Position numbers and translations under genes: made by a program. A stretch of 64,000 nt of DNA from Candidatus Zixiibacteriota bacterium (GTDB lineage Bacteria; Zixibacteria; MSB-5A5; GN15; FEB-12). This document shows, in pieces, positions 1 through 8,084 of the stretch (its first letter is position 1; each line of letters begins with the position of its first letter). Below the pieces are notes generated by a model. It saw only the letters and a list, made by a program, of their open reading frames with translations. It made no database searches and was not told the DNA's origin. The DNA lies in assembly GCA_024278935.1 (NCBI GenBank), contig JAJRSF010000048.1, forward strand, positions 1 through 64,000, written 5' to 3'.

Positions 1-99
1 GAATTTTCTCATGGTATCTGTCCCGATTGTTATGATGACTACTGCGAAAAAAATGATATGAAAGATGAAAAAAAGAACGAAGAAGTAATAACAAAATAA
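1..99 (+). CDS. C-terminal end of a sensor or response-regulator protein (partial)
   Basis: Only the last 32 codons are in the window, read in frame 1 to a TAA at 97-99. They contain SHGICPDCY followed by a charged tail. This SHGICP(D/E)C signature is common at the extreme C-terminus of PAS/GAF histidine kinases and response regulators that carry a Cys-rich tail, so the gene is probably a signalling protein. The domain architecture lies outside the window. A strong terminator follows 50 bp downstream, which agrees with a gene end here. The family call rests on this one short motif. Confidence 0.6.
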   Translation, partial: EFSHGICPDCYDDYCEKNDMKDEKKNEEVITK

Positions 100-151
100 G
101 TATTATAAATTGCTCTCTATTGTAAGAGATAGAGGGGGGATGCAATTGGTA

Positions 152-183
152 GGTGGGACTTTCACAGGTCCCGCCTTTTTTTT
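152..183 (+). terminator. Rho-independent terminator after the sensor gene
   Basis: GGTGGGAC at 152-159 pairs with GTCCCGCC at 168-175 (8 bp, one G-U), with an 8-nt loop and eight T's at 176-183. Confidence 0.85.
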
Positions 184-267
184 ATAAAAGAATTAAACTC
201 TGGTTGACAAATATCCTACCTTTTATACATTTATTCTCAAATTGAAAATTTCGTTACCGAGGATTTT

Positions 268-1074
268 ATGAAAATCAAATCATTAGCATTGCGAACAAAC
301 CTTATTTTTGATAAATTTTCAGGTGAAGTTACCGACCGGGGGGAATATCTCGTTATCAAAACAGTTTCACGCCCGAACTACTTTTGGGGAAACTATCTGA
401 TTATGAAAGAGCCACCATCTGACGGTGATTTAAAAAAATGGTTAGATCTCTCCGAAAAAGAAATTGGTCCAAAAGATGAACGAGGGTTTATTGCTCTTAC
501 ATTTGATAAAGTCAATGGAGAGCAAGGTGTTATACAGCCATTTATAGACTTTGGTTTTGCCGTTCAACAATCTACGGTATTAGCAACAGAAATTGTCCAC
601 CAATCTCGCAAACATAATCCAAAACTTATTGTACGTCCTTTAAGTTCAGATGATGATTGGGAAAATTATGTAGATATACATTTTCAACCTGATTGGGAGT
701 ATGGTGGCGACCAAAGTCAAAAACAGTTTTTGGCGAATGAAGCCAAAGAACACAAAGCGATGGTTGATGCTGATTTAGGTCTGCGTTTTGGAGTAGAGTT
801 GGATGGGAAGTTAGTTGGAGAAACCGGAATCTACTGGGACAAACACATTGGTAGATTCAATAATGTTGGTACCCATCGAGACTTTCGACGTCAAGGTGTC
901 TGTAGCACTTTGATATATGAAGCATCGAAAATAGTTTTTGAAACAAAAGGAATAAAAACATTGGTCATGGAAGCTGATTTTGAATCACATGCTGCCCACA
1001 TATATGAATCTGTCGGTTTCAAACCAAAAGAGAAACTTATCTCACTTGAATGGTACGACAAAACAAAGTTCTAG
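268..1074 (+). CDS. GNAT-family N-acetyltransferase
   Basis: A 268-aa cytoplasmic protein whose C-terminal half (about residues 115-265) has the GNAT fold signature. It has VGTHRDFRRQGVCSTL, the acetyl-CoA pyrophosphate-binding R/Q-x-x-G-x-G/A type loop (here RRQGVC), then the typical ending with AAHIYESVGF. Members move an acetyl group from acetyl-CoA to an amine, but the substrate cannot be told from sequence. The N-terminal ~110 residues have no motif I recognise and may be a degenerate second GNAT lobe. The ATG at 268 follows GAGGA at suitable spacing. It stands alone between a terminator upstream and a repeat-bearing gap downstream. Confidence 0.8.
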   Translation: MKIKSLALRTNLIFDKFSGEVTDRGEYLVIKTVSRPNYFWGNYLIMKEPPSDGDLKKWLDLSEKEIGPKDERGFIALTFDKVNGEQGVIQPFIDFGFAVQQSTVLATEIVHQSRKHNPKLIVRPLSSDDDWENYVDIHFQPDWEYGGDQSQKQFLANEAKEHKAMVDADLGLRFGVELDGKLVGETGIYWDKHIGRFNNVGTHRDFRRQGVCSTLIYEASKIVFETKGIKTLVMEADFESHAAHIYESVGFKPKEKLISLEWYDKTKF

Positions 1075-1112
1075 GAGTCCGACTCCCACAACGATAAAGC
1101 AACTCCAAGGTT

Positions 1113-1149
1113 GTCATTGCGAGGCAACTTGTTGCTGTGGCAATCTCAT
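1113..1149 (+). repeat. Short variant of the GTCATTGCGA...GGCAATCTCAT repeat
   Basis: It starts GTCATTGCGA and ends GTGGCAATCTCAT, with a GGCAACTTGTTGC centre that can fold back. The same ends, with a longer palindromic centre, occur at 60538-60591 and inverted at 62254-62307. It is an intergenic dispersed repeat, not coding. Confidence 0.8.
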
Positions 1150-1162
1150 CTTTTTATAATCT

Positions 1163-1186
1163 GTCACCCTGAGCGGAGTCGAAGGG
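1163..1186 (+). repeat. GTCACCCTGAGCGGAGTCGAAGGG dispersed repeat
   Basis: A copy of a short element also seen at 37649-37670 and 39843-39865 on this strand, and inverted at 41281-41306 and 42315-42342, with substitutions. All copies are intergenic. The rest of 1075-1383 shows no convincing gene. The next gene starts at 1384 after AGAGG. Confidence 0.75.
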
Positions 1187-1383
1187 TATTCCATTTTATC
1201 ATTGACAATACACACTAATTTCTCGATTTTTAAAGTATGTCAGCATATAGAAAATAGGAGAGGTCGCACTCAACCCACCGCAAGCGGATGGGGCACCCGT
1301 GCAAAAGCAACTGAAAATAAAATTAAGGATCCAAATAAAATTATATTGGGATTAACTTTAACGATAACAAATTAGAGGTATTT

Positions 1384-1740
1384 ATGACATTTAAAAATAT
1401 TCTGTCCACAATAGGTGTTATATCATTTATTACATTGGCTTTTACTTTATCCCAATCAAATGAGAATAACAAAGTTTTAAAAACTGATTATGTCCCATCA
1501 AACGGTTTTGTTCCAGATGAAACTACAGCTATTACGATTGCTGAGGCAATATGGAATCCTATTTATGGTGAAAAAAGTATAGCTAGTCAAAAACCATTTG
1601 ATGTAGAGTTAATAAATGATAGTACAGTTTGGATTGTTCAAGGTAATAGAGAATATGTAAAAGGATACAAGGGAGGGGGTGCTTATATTGCTATTCAGAG
1701 GAGTGATTGTAAAATATTAAGAGTGACTCATGGTAAATAG
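1384..1740 (+). CDS. NTF2-fold immunity-like protein (YbbC/YhhH type), exported or anchored
   Basis: A 118-aa protein. Residues about 5-25 are a hydrophobic signal or anchor segment. The rest matches the pattern of the NTF2-fold immunity family: GFVPDE at the start, AITIAEAIWNPIYG, VWIVQG in the middle, and the ending GGGAYIAIQRSDCKILRVTHGK-like block. Members usually neutralise polymorphic or Rhs toxins. No toxin gene is adjacent, so this is an orphan whose present role is unknown. The ATG follows AGAGGTATTT, a good ribosome site. Family call is by motif memory, and the immunity role here is inference. Confidence 0.65.
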   Translation: MTFKNILSTIGVISFITLAFTLSQSNENNKVLKTDYVPSNGFVPDETTAITIAEAIWNPIYGEKSIASQKPFDVELINDSTVWIVQGNREYVKGYKGGGAYIAIQRSDCKILRVTHGK

Positions 1741-1820
1741 AAATATTTGTTCCTGCAAAATTAAAAGTTGATGTTAAAATACTTGAAGTAAAAGCATTGC
1801 AATAGTAGAAAGTTGTGGGC

Positions 1821-1840
1821 GGCAGACGCCCTCGTCTGCC
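1821..1840. repeat. Hairpin element (GGCAGACG / CGTCTGCC)
   Basis: A perfect 8-bp stem with a CCCT loop, in a gap of about 420 bp without genes (1741-2164). No T-run follows, so it looks like a dispersed palindrome, not a terminator. A second small hairpin, CCCGTG/CACGGG, lies at 2072-2088. Confidence 0.6.
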
Positions 1841-1884
1841 CCTTGTTTAATACCCTCTCAAATTCCTTACAAATCTTACGCTGT

Positions 1885-2050
1885 TTCGTATTGTCTCCTG
1901 TTCTATGAGATGAATTTAATTTTTCAAGAGGAGCAGAGCATACAAAAAAACGCTATTTCGAAAAACGAACCCATTTTGCTGTAACTCTAAAACGTCTATG
2001 AGATTACAAGGGAAAAGTTGTTTTTGGGATTGTGGATAACTCTTAGGAAT
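1885..2050 (+). repeat. 166-bp dispersed repeat, copy 1
   Basis: Same length and strongly similar to 62342-62507. Shared blocks are TTCGTATT, CTGTTCTATGAGA, TCAAGAGGAG, a core with ACGCTAT then TCGAAAAACGAACCC and TTTTGCTGTAAC, then ATTACAAGG, AAAAGTTGTTTT and TGTGGATAACT. Both copies lie on the plus strand, next to the 3' end of a minus-strand gene. No open frame is conserved, so it may be a non-coding RNA or a mobile-element remnant. Confidence 0.8.
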
Positions 2051-2108
2051 TATGTTAAAACGTTTCTGGACCCCGTGTCAAGCACGGGATGACAATATAT
2101 AAATGCAA

Positions 2109-2138
2109 TAAAAAAGTCGGGATCACAGGAATCCCGAC
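2109..2138 (-). terminator. Terminator of the sdhCAB operon
   Basis: Read on the minus strand, GTCGGGAT and ATCCCGAC (2116-2123 with 2131-2138) form an 8-bp stem followed by a U-run made by the A's at 2109-2115. It lies just past the sdhB stop. Confidence 0.8.
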
Positions 2139-2164
2139 CTACAAATATATACTATGATTCTATT

Positions 2165-2911
2165 CTAATCTTTTAAGCAACTTGCTCGGAGATATTCGCG
2201 GTTCATTTTGGCGATGAACTTAACAGAAATTTCTTTCGGACAAACAGCTTCACATTCATAATAATTTGAACAGTTGCCAAAACCTTCTTCCTGCATTTGA
2301 GCAAGCATATTGATTACTCTGCTTTTACGTTCAGCATGACCTTGCGGTAAGGCTGCTAACTGGGAGACTTTTGCCGAGACAAAAAGCATCGCCGATGCAT
2401 TTTTACATGCTGCCACACAAGCACCACATCCTATACATGCGGCTGCATCCATAGCGGTCTCAGCATCATGTTTTGGAATTGGCAGAGCATTGGCATCCGG
2501 TGCACCACCGGTATTAACAGATACAAATCCGCCGGCAGCCATGATACGGTCAAAGGAAGAACGGTCGACAACTAAATCACGGAGTACCGGAAAAGCTCTG
2601 GCACGCCATGGTTCTATATAGATTTTATCGCCGTCTTTAAAGTGACGCATATGCAACTGACAAACGGTTGCACCTCGGTCAGGTCCATGAGGAGTTCCAT
2701 TGATTACAAGAGAACACATCCCGCAAATACCTTCACGGCAATCATGGTCAAAAGCAATCGGTTCAATATTGTTTAGAGCTAAGTCTTCATTGACAACATC
2801 GAGCATTTCTAAAAAGGACATATGAGAGCTAATATTTTTTGCTTCATACTGTTCCATTTTACCTGTGACGTTTTTATCTTTTTGACGCCATACATAGAGT
2901 GTAAGATTCAT
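2165..2911 (-). CDS. sdhB: Succinate dehydrogenase/fumarate reductase iron-sulfur subunit
   Basis: A 248-aa protein that passes electrons from the flavoprotein to quinone through three Fe-S clusters. The [2Fe-2S] ligands are in CREGICGMC (C58, C63, C66) plus C84. The [4Fe-4S] motif [11 protein letters not shown] lies near residues 157-167. The last cluster uses [13 protein letters not shown] near 212-224. The variant spacing and the [10 protein letters not shown] start resemble the Bacteroidetes/Chlorobi/epsilon-type enzyme. It is the last gene of sdhCAB, overlapping the sdhA stop by one base (TAATG-type junction), so translation is probably coupled. Confidence 0.95.
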   Translation of the reverse strand: MNLTLYVWRQKDKNVTGKMEQYEAKNISSHMSFLEMLDVVNEDLALNNIEPIAFDHDCREGICGMCSLVINGTPHGPDRGATVCQLHMRHFKDGDKIYIEPWRARAFPVLRDLVVDRSSFDRIMAAGGFVSVNTGGAPDANALPIPKHDAETAMDAAACIGCGACVAACKNASAMLFVSAKVSQLAALPQGHAERKSRVINMLAQMQEEGFGNCSNYYECEAVCPKEISVKFIAKMNREYLRASCLKD

Positions 2912-4824
2912 TATTTATAACTCCTTGTTGCCAGTTCTACATTTTCAAAGACAAGGGGCTCTTTGTGTAAATTAGGTTTTTGACCTGCTCCGGTATATTC
3001 CCATGCGGAAACATACAGGTAGTCCGCGTCGTTTCGTACAGCTTCACCTTCTTCAGTCTGATGTTCTTCTCTGAAATGAGCTCCGCAAGATTCATCACGA
3101 TCTAACGCATCGTGACACATCATTTCGGCAAACTCAAGGAAGTCAGCAACCCGTCCGGCTAGTTCAAGAGATTGATTCAGCTCTTCATTTTTACCAAGTA
3201 CTTTTAAGTTCGTCCAAAACTCTTCACGAATTTTTGGAATCAACTCAAGAGCTTTTTTGAGACCAGCTTCATTACGACCCATGCCGCAATTTTCCCACAT
3301 AACTTTTCCAAGTTCACGATGGAAAGAATCCGGCGTACGGTTACCTTTGATAGAAAGGAACTTGTTCATCCGTTCGTTAACATCAGCTTCAACTTTTTTA
3401 AATTCTGCATGTTCTGTTGTAACTTCAGAAACACCTGATCGAGCATAAAAATTGCCGATTGTATATGGTATGACAAAGTACCCATCTGCGAGACCTTGCA
3501 TAAGTGCCGATGCACCCAAGCGGTTGGCACCATGGTCAGAGAAGTTTGCTTCTCCAAGAACAAAGAGTCCCGGGACAGTTGATTCTAAATTGTAATCAAC
3601 CCAGAGTCCTCCCATTGTATAATGAGAGGCAGGGTAGATACGCATTGGAACTGTGTATGGGTCTTCGCCGGTGATACGGTTGTACATGTCAAAGAGATTA
3701 CCATATCGTTCTGAAATTGTATCTTTGCCTAAGCGTTTGATAGCATCGGCAAAATCTAAATAGACACCAACTTTTGTTTCACCAACACCACGACCATCAT
3801 CGCAGGCTTCTTTTGCCGAACGTGAAGAAATATCACGAGGAGCAAGGTTACCGAAAGATGGATATTTACGTTCTAAATAATAATCCCGTTCATCTTCAGG
3901 GATTTGAGCGGCAGGTCTGTCATCGCCTCGTTTTTTCGGTACCCAAATCCGTCCGTCGTTCCGAAGTGATTCCGACATCAAAGTTAATTTTGATTGATAG
4001 TCACCTGAGAGTGGAATACATGTTGGATGAATTTGTGTGTAACATGGGTTGGCAAAGTAAGCACCCTTTTTGTGGGCGCGATATGTTGCCGTGACATTAC
4101 AACCTGTGGCGTTTGTCGATAGATAGAAAACGTTTCCGTAACCACCGGTTGCAAGAATTACCGCATCGGCAGCGTGTGATGAAATTTCGCCTGTGACCAT
4201 ATCACGAACGACGATACCTCTGGCACGGTCGTCGACAACAACTAAGTCGAGCATTTCCATACGGCTGTACATCTTAACGGCACCTTTACCAATTTGTCTT
4301 GATAAAGCAGAGTAAGCACCTAATAGTAGTTGCTGACCTGTTTGACCTCTGGCGTAGAAAGTACGGGAAACCTGCGCGCCACCAAATGAACGGTTGTCAA
4401 GAAGTCCGCCATCCTCACGGGCAAATGGTACACCCTGGGCAACACACTGATCAATAATTTCAGCAGAGACTTCTGCCAAACGGTAAGTGTTTGCTTCGCG
4501 GGACCGGAAATCGCCACCTTTGATTGTGCCATAAAAGAGACGGTAAACTGAGTCGCCGTCGTTTTGATAATTTTTCGAGGCGTTGATTCCACCTTGAGCC
4601 GCAATAGAGTGCGCTCGTCTAGGGGAATCCTGATAACAGAAACAGGAAACTTGGTAGCCAAGTTCGGCAAGCGATGCTGCCGCTGCTCCACCTGCTAAGC
4701 CGGAGCCGACAACGATAGCTTTGTATTTTCGTTTATTAGCCGGGTTGACTAATTTCATTTCAAATTTATGTTTGTCCCATTTTTCCGCTAGTGGGCCTGA
4801 AGGGATTTTTGCATCAAGTTTCAT
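2911..4824 (-). CDS. sdhA: Succinate dehydrogenase/fumarate reductase flavoprotein subunit
   Basis: A 637-aa catalytic subunit that oxidises succinate to fumarate (or the reverse). [11 protein letters not shown] (about 40-50) is the FAD dinucleotide fold. [10 protein letters not shown] carries the covalent-FAD His at residue 72. HPTC and the Arg/His-bearing blocks in the middle form the active site. [10 protein letters not shown] and [21 protein letters not shown] close the FAD domain. Length is normal for the ~640-aa type in FCB bacteria. It lies between sdhC and sdhB with no gaps, forming one operon. The direction of the reaction cannot be decided from sequence. The nearby sucCD suggests an oxidative or branched TCA cycle. 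Confidence 0.96.
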   Translation of the reverse strand: MKLDAKIPSGPLAEKWDKHKFEMKLVNPANKRKYKAIVVGSGLAGGAAAASLAELGYQVSCFCYQDSPRRAHSIAAQGGINASKNYQNDGDSVYRLFYGTIKGGDFRSREANTYRLAEVSAEIIDQCVAQGVPFAREDGGLLDNRSFGGAQVSRTFYARGQTGQQLLLGAYSALSRQIGKGAVKMYSRMEMLDLVVVDDRARGIVVRDMVTGEISSHAADAVILATGGYGNVFYLSTNATGCNVTATYRAHKKGAYFANPCYTQIHPTCIPLSGDYQSKLTLMSESLRNDGRIWVPKKRGDDRPAAQIPEDERDYYLERKYPSFGNLAPRDISSRSAKEACDDGRGVGETKVGVYLDFADAIKRLGKDTISERYGNLFDMYNRITGEDPYTVPMRIYPASHYTMGGLWVDYNLESTVPGLFVLGEANFSDHGANRLGASALMQGLADGYFVIPYTIGNFYARSGVSEVTTEHAEFKKVEADVNERMNKFLSIKGNRTPDSFHRELGKVMWENCGMGRNEAGLKKALELIPKIREEFWTNLKVLGKNEELNQSLELAGRVADFLEFAEMMCHDALDRDESCGAHFREEHQTEEGEAVRNDADYLYVSAWEYTGAGQKPNLHKEPLVFENVELATRSYK

Positions 4825-5526
4825 TTAGTGACCTCCTCCGGGAATGGTTATGATGTCCATGAGTACAGCAATCGGCATTGAAACATATCCGACAAAAATT
4901 ATGAAAGCAAAAGCCTGACTCATAAGTTTTAGTTTTTTTAGAATGCTTGGATTGGTTAAACCAAGGGTTTGGAAAAATGATGATGTCGCGTGAGAAAGAT
5001 GAAACGCCATCATAGAAATTGCGGCGATATAAATTGTCGCAATAAGTGGTTCGCTGAATCCGAGAATGACCATCGTGTAGACATCAAAGCGACCATCAAC
5101 TAACGGAAGGCTCTGATATTCAGGATGACAATCTAACAATGTGAAGTGAGAAATATGATACGCGACAAACAGAAAAATTGTAATGCCGGTATAAATCATA
5201 GTTCTCGAAGCGAGGGTTGCTTCAAGGGTGTTCTCTTTGGCATAAGAAACTGGTCTTGCTTTTTTGTTTTCAAGCCAGAGGAAAAATCCTTTCCAAATAT
5301 GAACCGCAAAGAAAAAAGCAATCACACCTCGGAATGCCCATTTGAGGGCGCCCAAACTTTGGAGCATTTCAGCATATTTGTTTAATGCTTCCTGTCCGAT
5401 AAAAATCTGAAGGTTGCCGATAAGATGCATGACAACAAACCCGACAATAGATATTCCGGTTATTGCCATCAGCACTTTTTTACCGACAGTCGCTTGTGTA
5501 AATCCTGGAGGAGAATTAGTTGACAT
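4825..5526 (-). CDS. sdhC: Succinate dehydrogenase cytochrome b subunit
   Basis: A 233-aa membrane protein with five hydrophobic helices that anchors SdhAB and holds heme b and the quinone site. The single large cytochrome b (no SdhD) fits type-B succinate:quinone oxidoreductases (Bacillus, Wolinella, Bacteroidetes). His residues in helices (VMHLIGNLQIF, AYHISHF, AFHLSHA) are the likely heme ligands. Start ATG follows AAGGATTTATAAT on the minus strand. It is the first gene of the operon, abutting sdhA. Confidence 0.93.
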   Translation of the reverse strand: MSTNSPPGFTQATVGKKVLMAITGISIVGFVVMHLIGNLQIFIGQEALNKYAEMLQSLGALKWAFRGVIAFFFAVHIWKGFFLWLENKKARPVSYAKENTLEATLASRTMIYTGITIFLFVAYHISHFTLLDCHPEYQSLPLVDGRFDVYTMVILGFSEPLIATIYIAAISMMAFHLSHATSSFFQTLGLTNPSILKKLKLMSQAFAFIIFVGYVSMPIAVLMDIITIPGGGH

Positions 5527-5910
5527 ATTATAAATCCTTAATGAATCAAAAAGGTTTTAATTTAACTTTGTGAAAGAAAATACAAGGTTCAACTTATTTG
5601 GTCAACGAAAAAATAGAAAATAAAGCTATTATTTTGAATTAGTAGGGGTTAGGAGATAAATAGTGCGTGACAAATGTCTCTAGTTATGTAGGTCAGAACT
5701 TTCCGAGACCTAACTTCTGCGTCTTCAGGAACCCCTTCCTGACAATATCATATGCCAATTGAGTGCCGTACCCTTTGGGGTACGGTAATTTTCAAAGAAG
5801 AATAGAAACCTACCCCAAGGAGTGGGCTAACTAGTTTTTTCATTGACTTTAAATCCAAATTTGCGGATTTTACAAGTGCGAATAATTGAATCAAAGTAGG
5901 GAGTTTCTTT
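5527..5910. other. Gene-free gap with repeats; sdh promoter side
   Basis: About 380 bp between divergent genes. A perfect-stem hairpin CCGTACCC/GGGGTACGG lies near 5766-5785, and a TTTCCGAGACCT fragment of the repeat seen at 39880-39934 lies near 5701. The promoters for sdhC (minus) and the lipoprotein gene (plus) must be here, but I cannot place them with confidence. Confidence 0.5.
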
Positions 5911-6567
5911 ATGTTCAATATGATAAGTAAAATAGTTATTCTTAGTTCTGTAGTCTTATTGAGTTGTAATTCAGATAAAGATAAAATGAAGACTGTCCAT
6001 CAAAAAAAGAATCAAGTAGTTGAACAGCATTTTAAGTTTGATAATGATAGCTACTTTGAAAAACGTCGCTCAATTGTTAATCGAGTATCCTTAAATGAAG
6101 ACGATAGTTTAATATTTAACACTATTTTGGATGATTGGATTTCTTATCAATACCCTAAAACTTTTTGGAATTTATTGCAAGAAAAATACACAATCAATTC
6201 GGTCTTATTAACATATGAGGTTGGAAGCGAAAATAGTCAACATTATTGGATAGGGGTTATTGTTAATTCTAAAGATAAATTTTATGTAATTAATTCAATG
6301 CGACCTCGTATAAGTGATGATATTTTAACCCATGAAATCACAAAGGACTCACTAAATTCAATTCAAAATTATTTGGAGGATTCATTAAAATTAAGTTCAT
6401 TTATCTCAAATTATAACATAGATATGTCACATGTAGCCTTATGCCTTATAACAATCAAAATGAACAACTTTGATAAAGATATCCTAATAAATGATGTTTC
6501 TAGACAATTAAAAAACAGAAATGATTCCCTAGGTAGTTATCTACATAAGATTTTTGCGAATGAGTAG
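5911..6567 (+). CDS. Putative lipoprotein of unknown function
   Basis: A 218-aa protein. The N-terminus has a short basic stretch, a hydrophobic segment and a lipobox LLSC with Cys at residue 19, so it is probably a lipoprotein on the periplasmic side. The body is rich in Asn, Asp, Ser and Lys, typical of local AT-rich accessory genes, with no recognised motif. ATG follows GTAGGGAG at good spacing. It stands alone with gaps on both sides. I do not recognise the family. Confidence 0.65.
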   Translation: MFNMISKIVILSSVVLLSCNSDKDKMKTVHQKKNQVVEQHFKFDNDSYFEKRRSIVNRVSLNEDDSLIFNTILDDWISYQYPKTFWNLLQEKYTINSVLLTYEVGSENSQHYWIGVIVNSKDKFYVINSMRPRISDDILTHEITKDSLNSIQNYLEDSLKLSSFISNYNIDMSHVALCLITIKMNNFDKDILINDVSRQLKNRNDSLGSYLHKIFANE

Positions 6568-6602
6568 ATGTATCAATATATATTGAATTCTAACTGCTAT
6601 TG

Positions 6603-6632
6603 ACTCCCCTTTTTTAAGAGGGGTCGGGGGTG
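6603..6632 (+). repeat. CCCCTTTTTTAAGAGGGG-type dispersed repeat
   Basis: A CCCCT...AGGGG stem followed by TCGGGGGTGT. Related copies are at 41112-41141 and 60607-60629. It is intergenic and may also end transcription of the upstream lipoprotein gene. Confidence 0.6.
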
Positions 6633-6784
6633 TTTCATAATTCCTTTATTCCCTAATATTTGCATCCCAGCAACCCAATTCAGCATATAATAACCAACAA
6701 AAGAGGAATTGACATATCAAACAGATTCGGCTATCTTCATATGCTTAAAGACATGTCACAAAGATTCACAAATAGGATGAACAA

Positions 6785-7351
6785 ATGAAAAAAATCACTG
6801 TATGTATACTATCTCTTTTTATTGCTACTTCAGCATTCTCAGCTACAACTGTTTCTTTAAAATTATCTGGTGAAGGTGCCAAAAATGACAGCACTATAAT
6901 TGCCGGTAAAAAAGTATCAGTTGATGTCTATTTAGAAAATGAAGGCAATTTCAAAGGGGTAACACTCGGCTTTAAAATTTTCTCAGATAATATCAAAAAA
7001 ATATCCCATCCATCGGACCCTGGTAATGGGTTGAATAAACAGGGCGATGTAAAAGGTCATAACGGATGGCAAGGTACAACTACTTGGGACATGATGAACG
7101 GCTTGTTTGTAAATGAGACCAACTGGGATGGAACCCTTCCTGACTTACTCGGTGTTGGTGGCTTTAGCAAAACCGCGGTGTACACTCCACATAAATTTGA
7201 GAAGAAGCTATCATTTGAAATTCTTGTCAACGAAACAGGTACTATCGTCATAGACTCTGCTTTTTACAAACCTGCCGGAAGATGGATGTTTGCTCCGCCG
7301 TCAACCGTACCTGAATGGAACGGTCCTTATAGTTTTAAAGTAATCAAGTAA
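6785..7351 (+). CDS. Secreted protein, FCB candidate-phylum type
   Basis: A 188-aa protein with a clear signal peptide (MKKITVCILSLFIATSAFSA). The mature part begins with an Ig- or cohesin-like pattern (VSVDVYLENEGNFKGVTLGFKI), then a WDMMNGLFV segment and a late hydrophobic strand pattern. I associate such proteins with Zixibacteria-like genomes, where they occur as exported or cell-surface proteins of unknown role. The TAA stop is one base from the TTG start of the next gene, so the two are probably translated together. Confidence 0.65.
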   Translation: MKKITVCILSLFIATSAFSATTVSLKLSGEGAKNDSTIIAGKKVSVDVYLENEGNFKGVTLGFKIFSDNIKKISHPSDPGNGLNKQGDVKGHNGWQGTTTWDMMNGLFVNETNWDGTLPDLLGVGGFSKTAVYTPHKFEKKLSFEILVNETGTIVIDSAFYKPAGRWMFAPPSTVPEWNGPYSFKVIK

Positions 7352-7352
7352 A

Positions 7353-8084
7353 TTGAAAATTTATCTATCAATATTATTACTTGCACTTTTTCTACCACAA
7401 ATAAATTATGCTCAAGATTCCACTCTTGTAGTTGAACCTAATTTTCGAATTTCAATTGAACAGAAAGAACTGTTCAGGACTTTTGAGTTTGATACAATAG
7501 CTGTTGAAATATCTCCAACAGAATCACCATTAAAAGGATTCGCTCTAAAGATTGCTACTCAAACGCAATTTTTTCATATAGATGAAATTATCCCTGGTGA
7601 TTTTTATAACGACTGCGGATGGGAATTCTTTAACTCCAGAGAAATTATCTCAGACTTTTCCGCAGAGAACTATCTACCGGTTTGGCAGGTTATCGGGCTA
7701 TCAGAACTCTTTGCTGATTCCATACGCCCAAGTTGTTATAAAACAGACAAAAAAAAACCGCTGGCAAAAATTGTTATCAGTCGTAACCAATTTTCACAAC
7801 AGCCTGATTCATTAGTGCCTCTGTTTTTCCTATGGGAAGATTGTTCTGATAATACAATTTCAGGTATGTCTGGCAATGACTTGTATATCTCAAAATCTGT
7901 ATTTCAAACATTTGTCAATCAGCCTCTGTTTCAACAAAATAAATTTCCGACTACCCAAGGCATCCCTGCTTCTTGTAGTAAACCATCTAGCTTAAACGCA
8001 CCTAAAAAAGCTATCTCTTTTATACATGGGGGAGTGATACTTAAAGAATTTGTTTTGGAAGATTCTGTTATTTCAGATAAATAA
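7353..8084 (+). CDS. Secreted protein, partner of the preceding gene
   Basis: A 243-aa protein with signal peptide (MKIYLSILLLALFLPQINYA). The start is TTG at 7353, one base after the upstream stop. No ATG gives the full signal peptide, so coupled translation is likely. Conserved-looking blocks are GWEFFNSREI, PVWQVIGLSEL, and FFLWEDCSDNTISGMSGN, near two Cys residues that could form a disulphide. I do not know a function. Its last 17 bases overlap, tail to tail, the 3' end of the convergent gene 8068-9543. Confidence 0.65.
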   Translation: MKIYLSILLLALFLPQINYAQDSTLVVEPNFRISIEQKELFRTFEFDTIAVEISPTESPLKGFALKIATQTQFFHIDEIIPGDFYNDCGWEFFNSREIISDFSAENYLPVWQVIGLSELFADSIRPSCYKTDKKKPLAKIVISRNQFSQQPDSLVPLFFLWEDCSDNTISGMSGNDLYISKSVFQTFVNQPLFQQNKFPTTQGIPASCSKPSSLNAPKKAISFIHGGVILKEFVLEDSVISDK

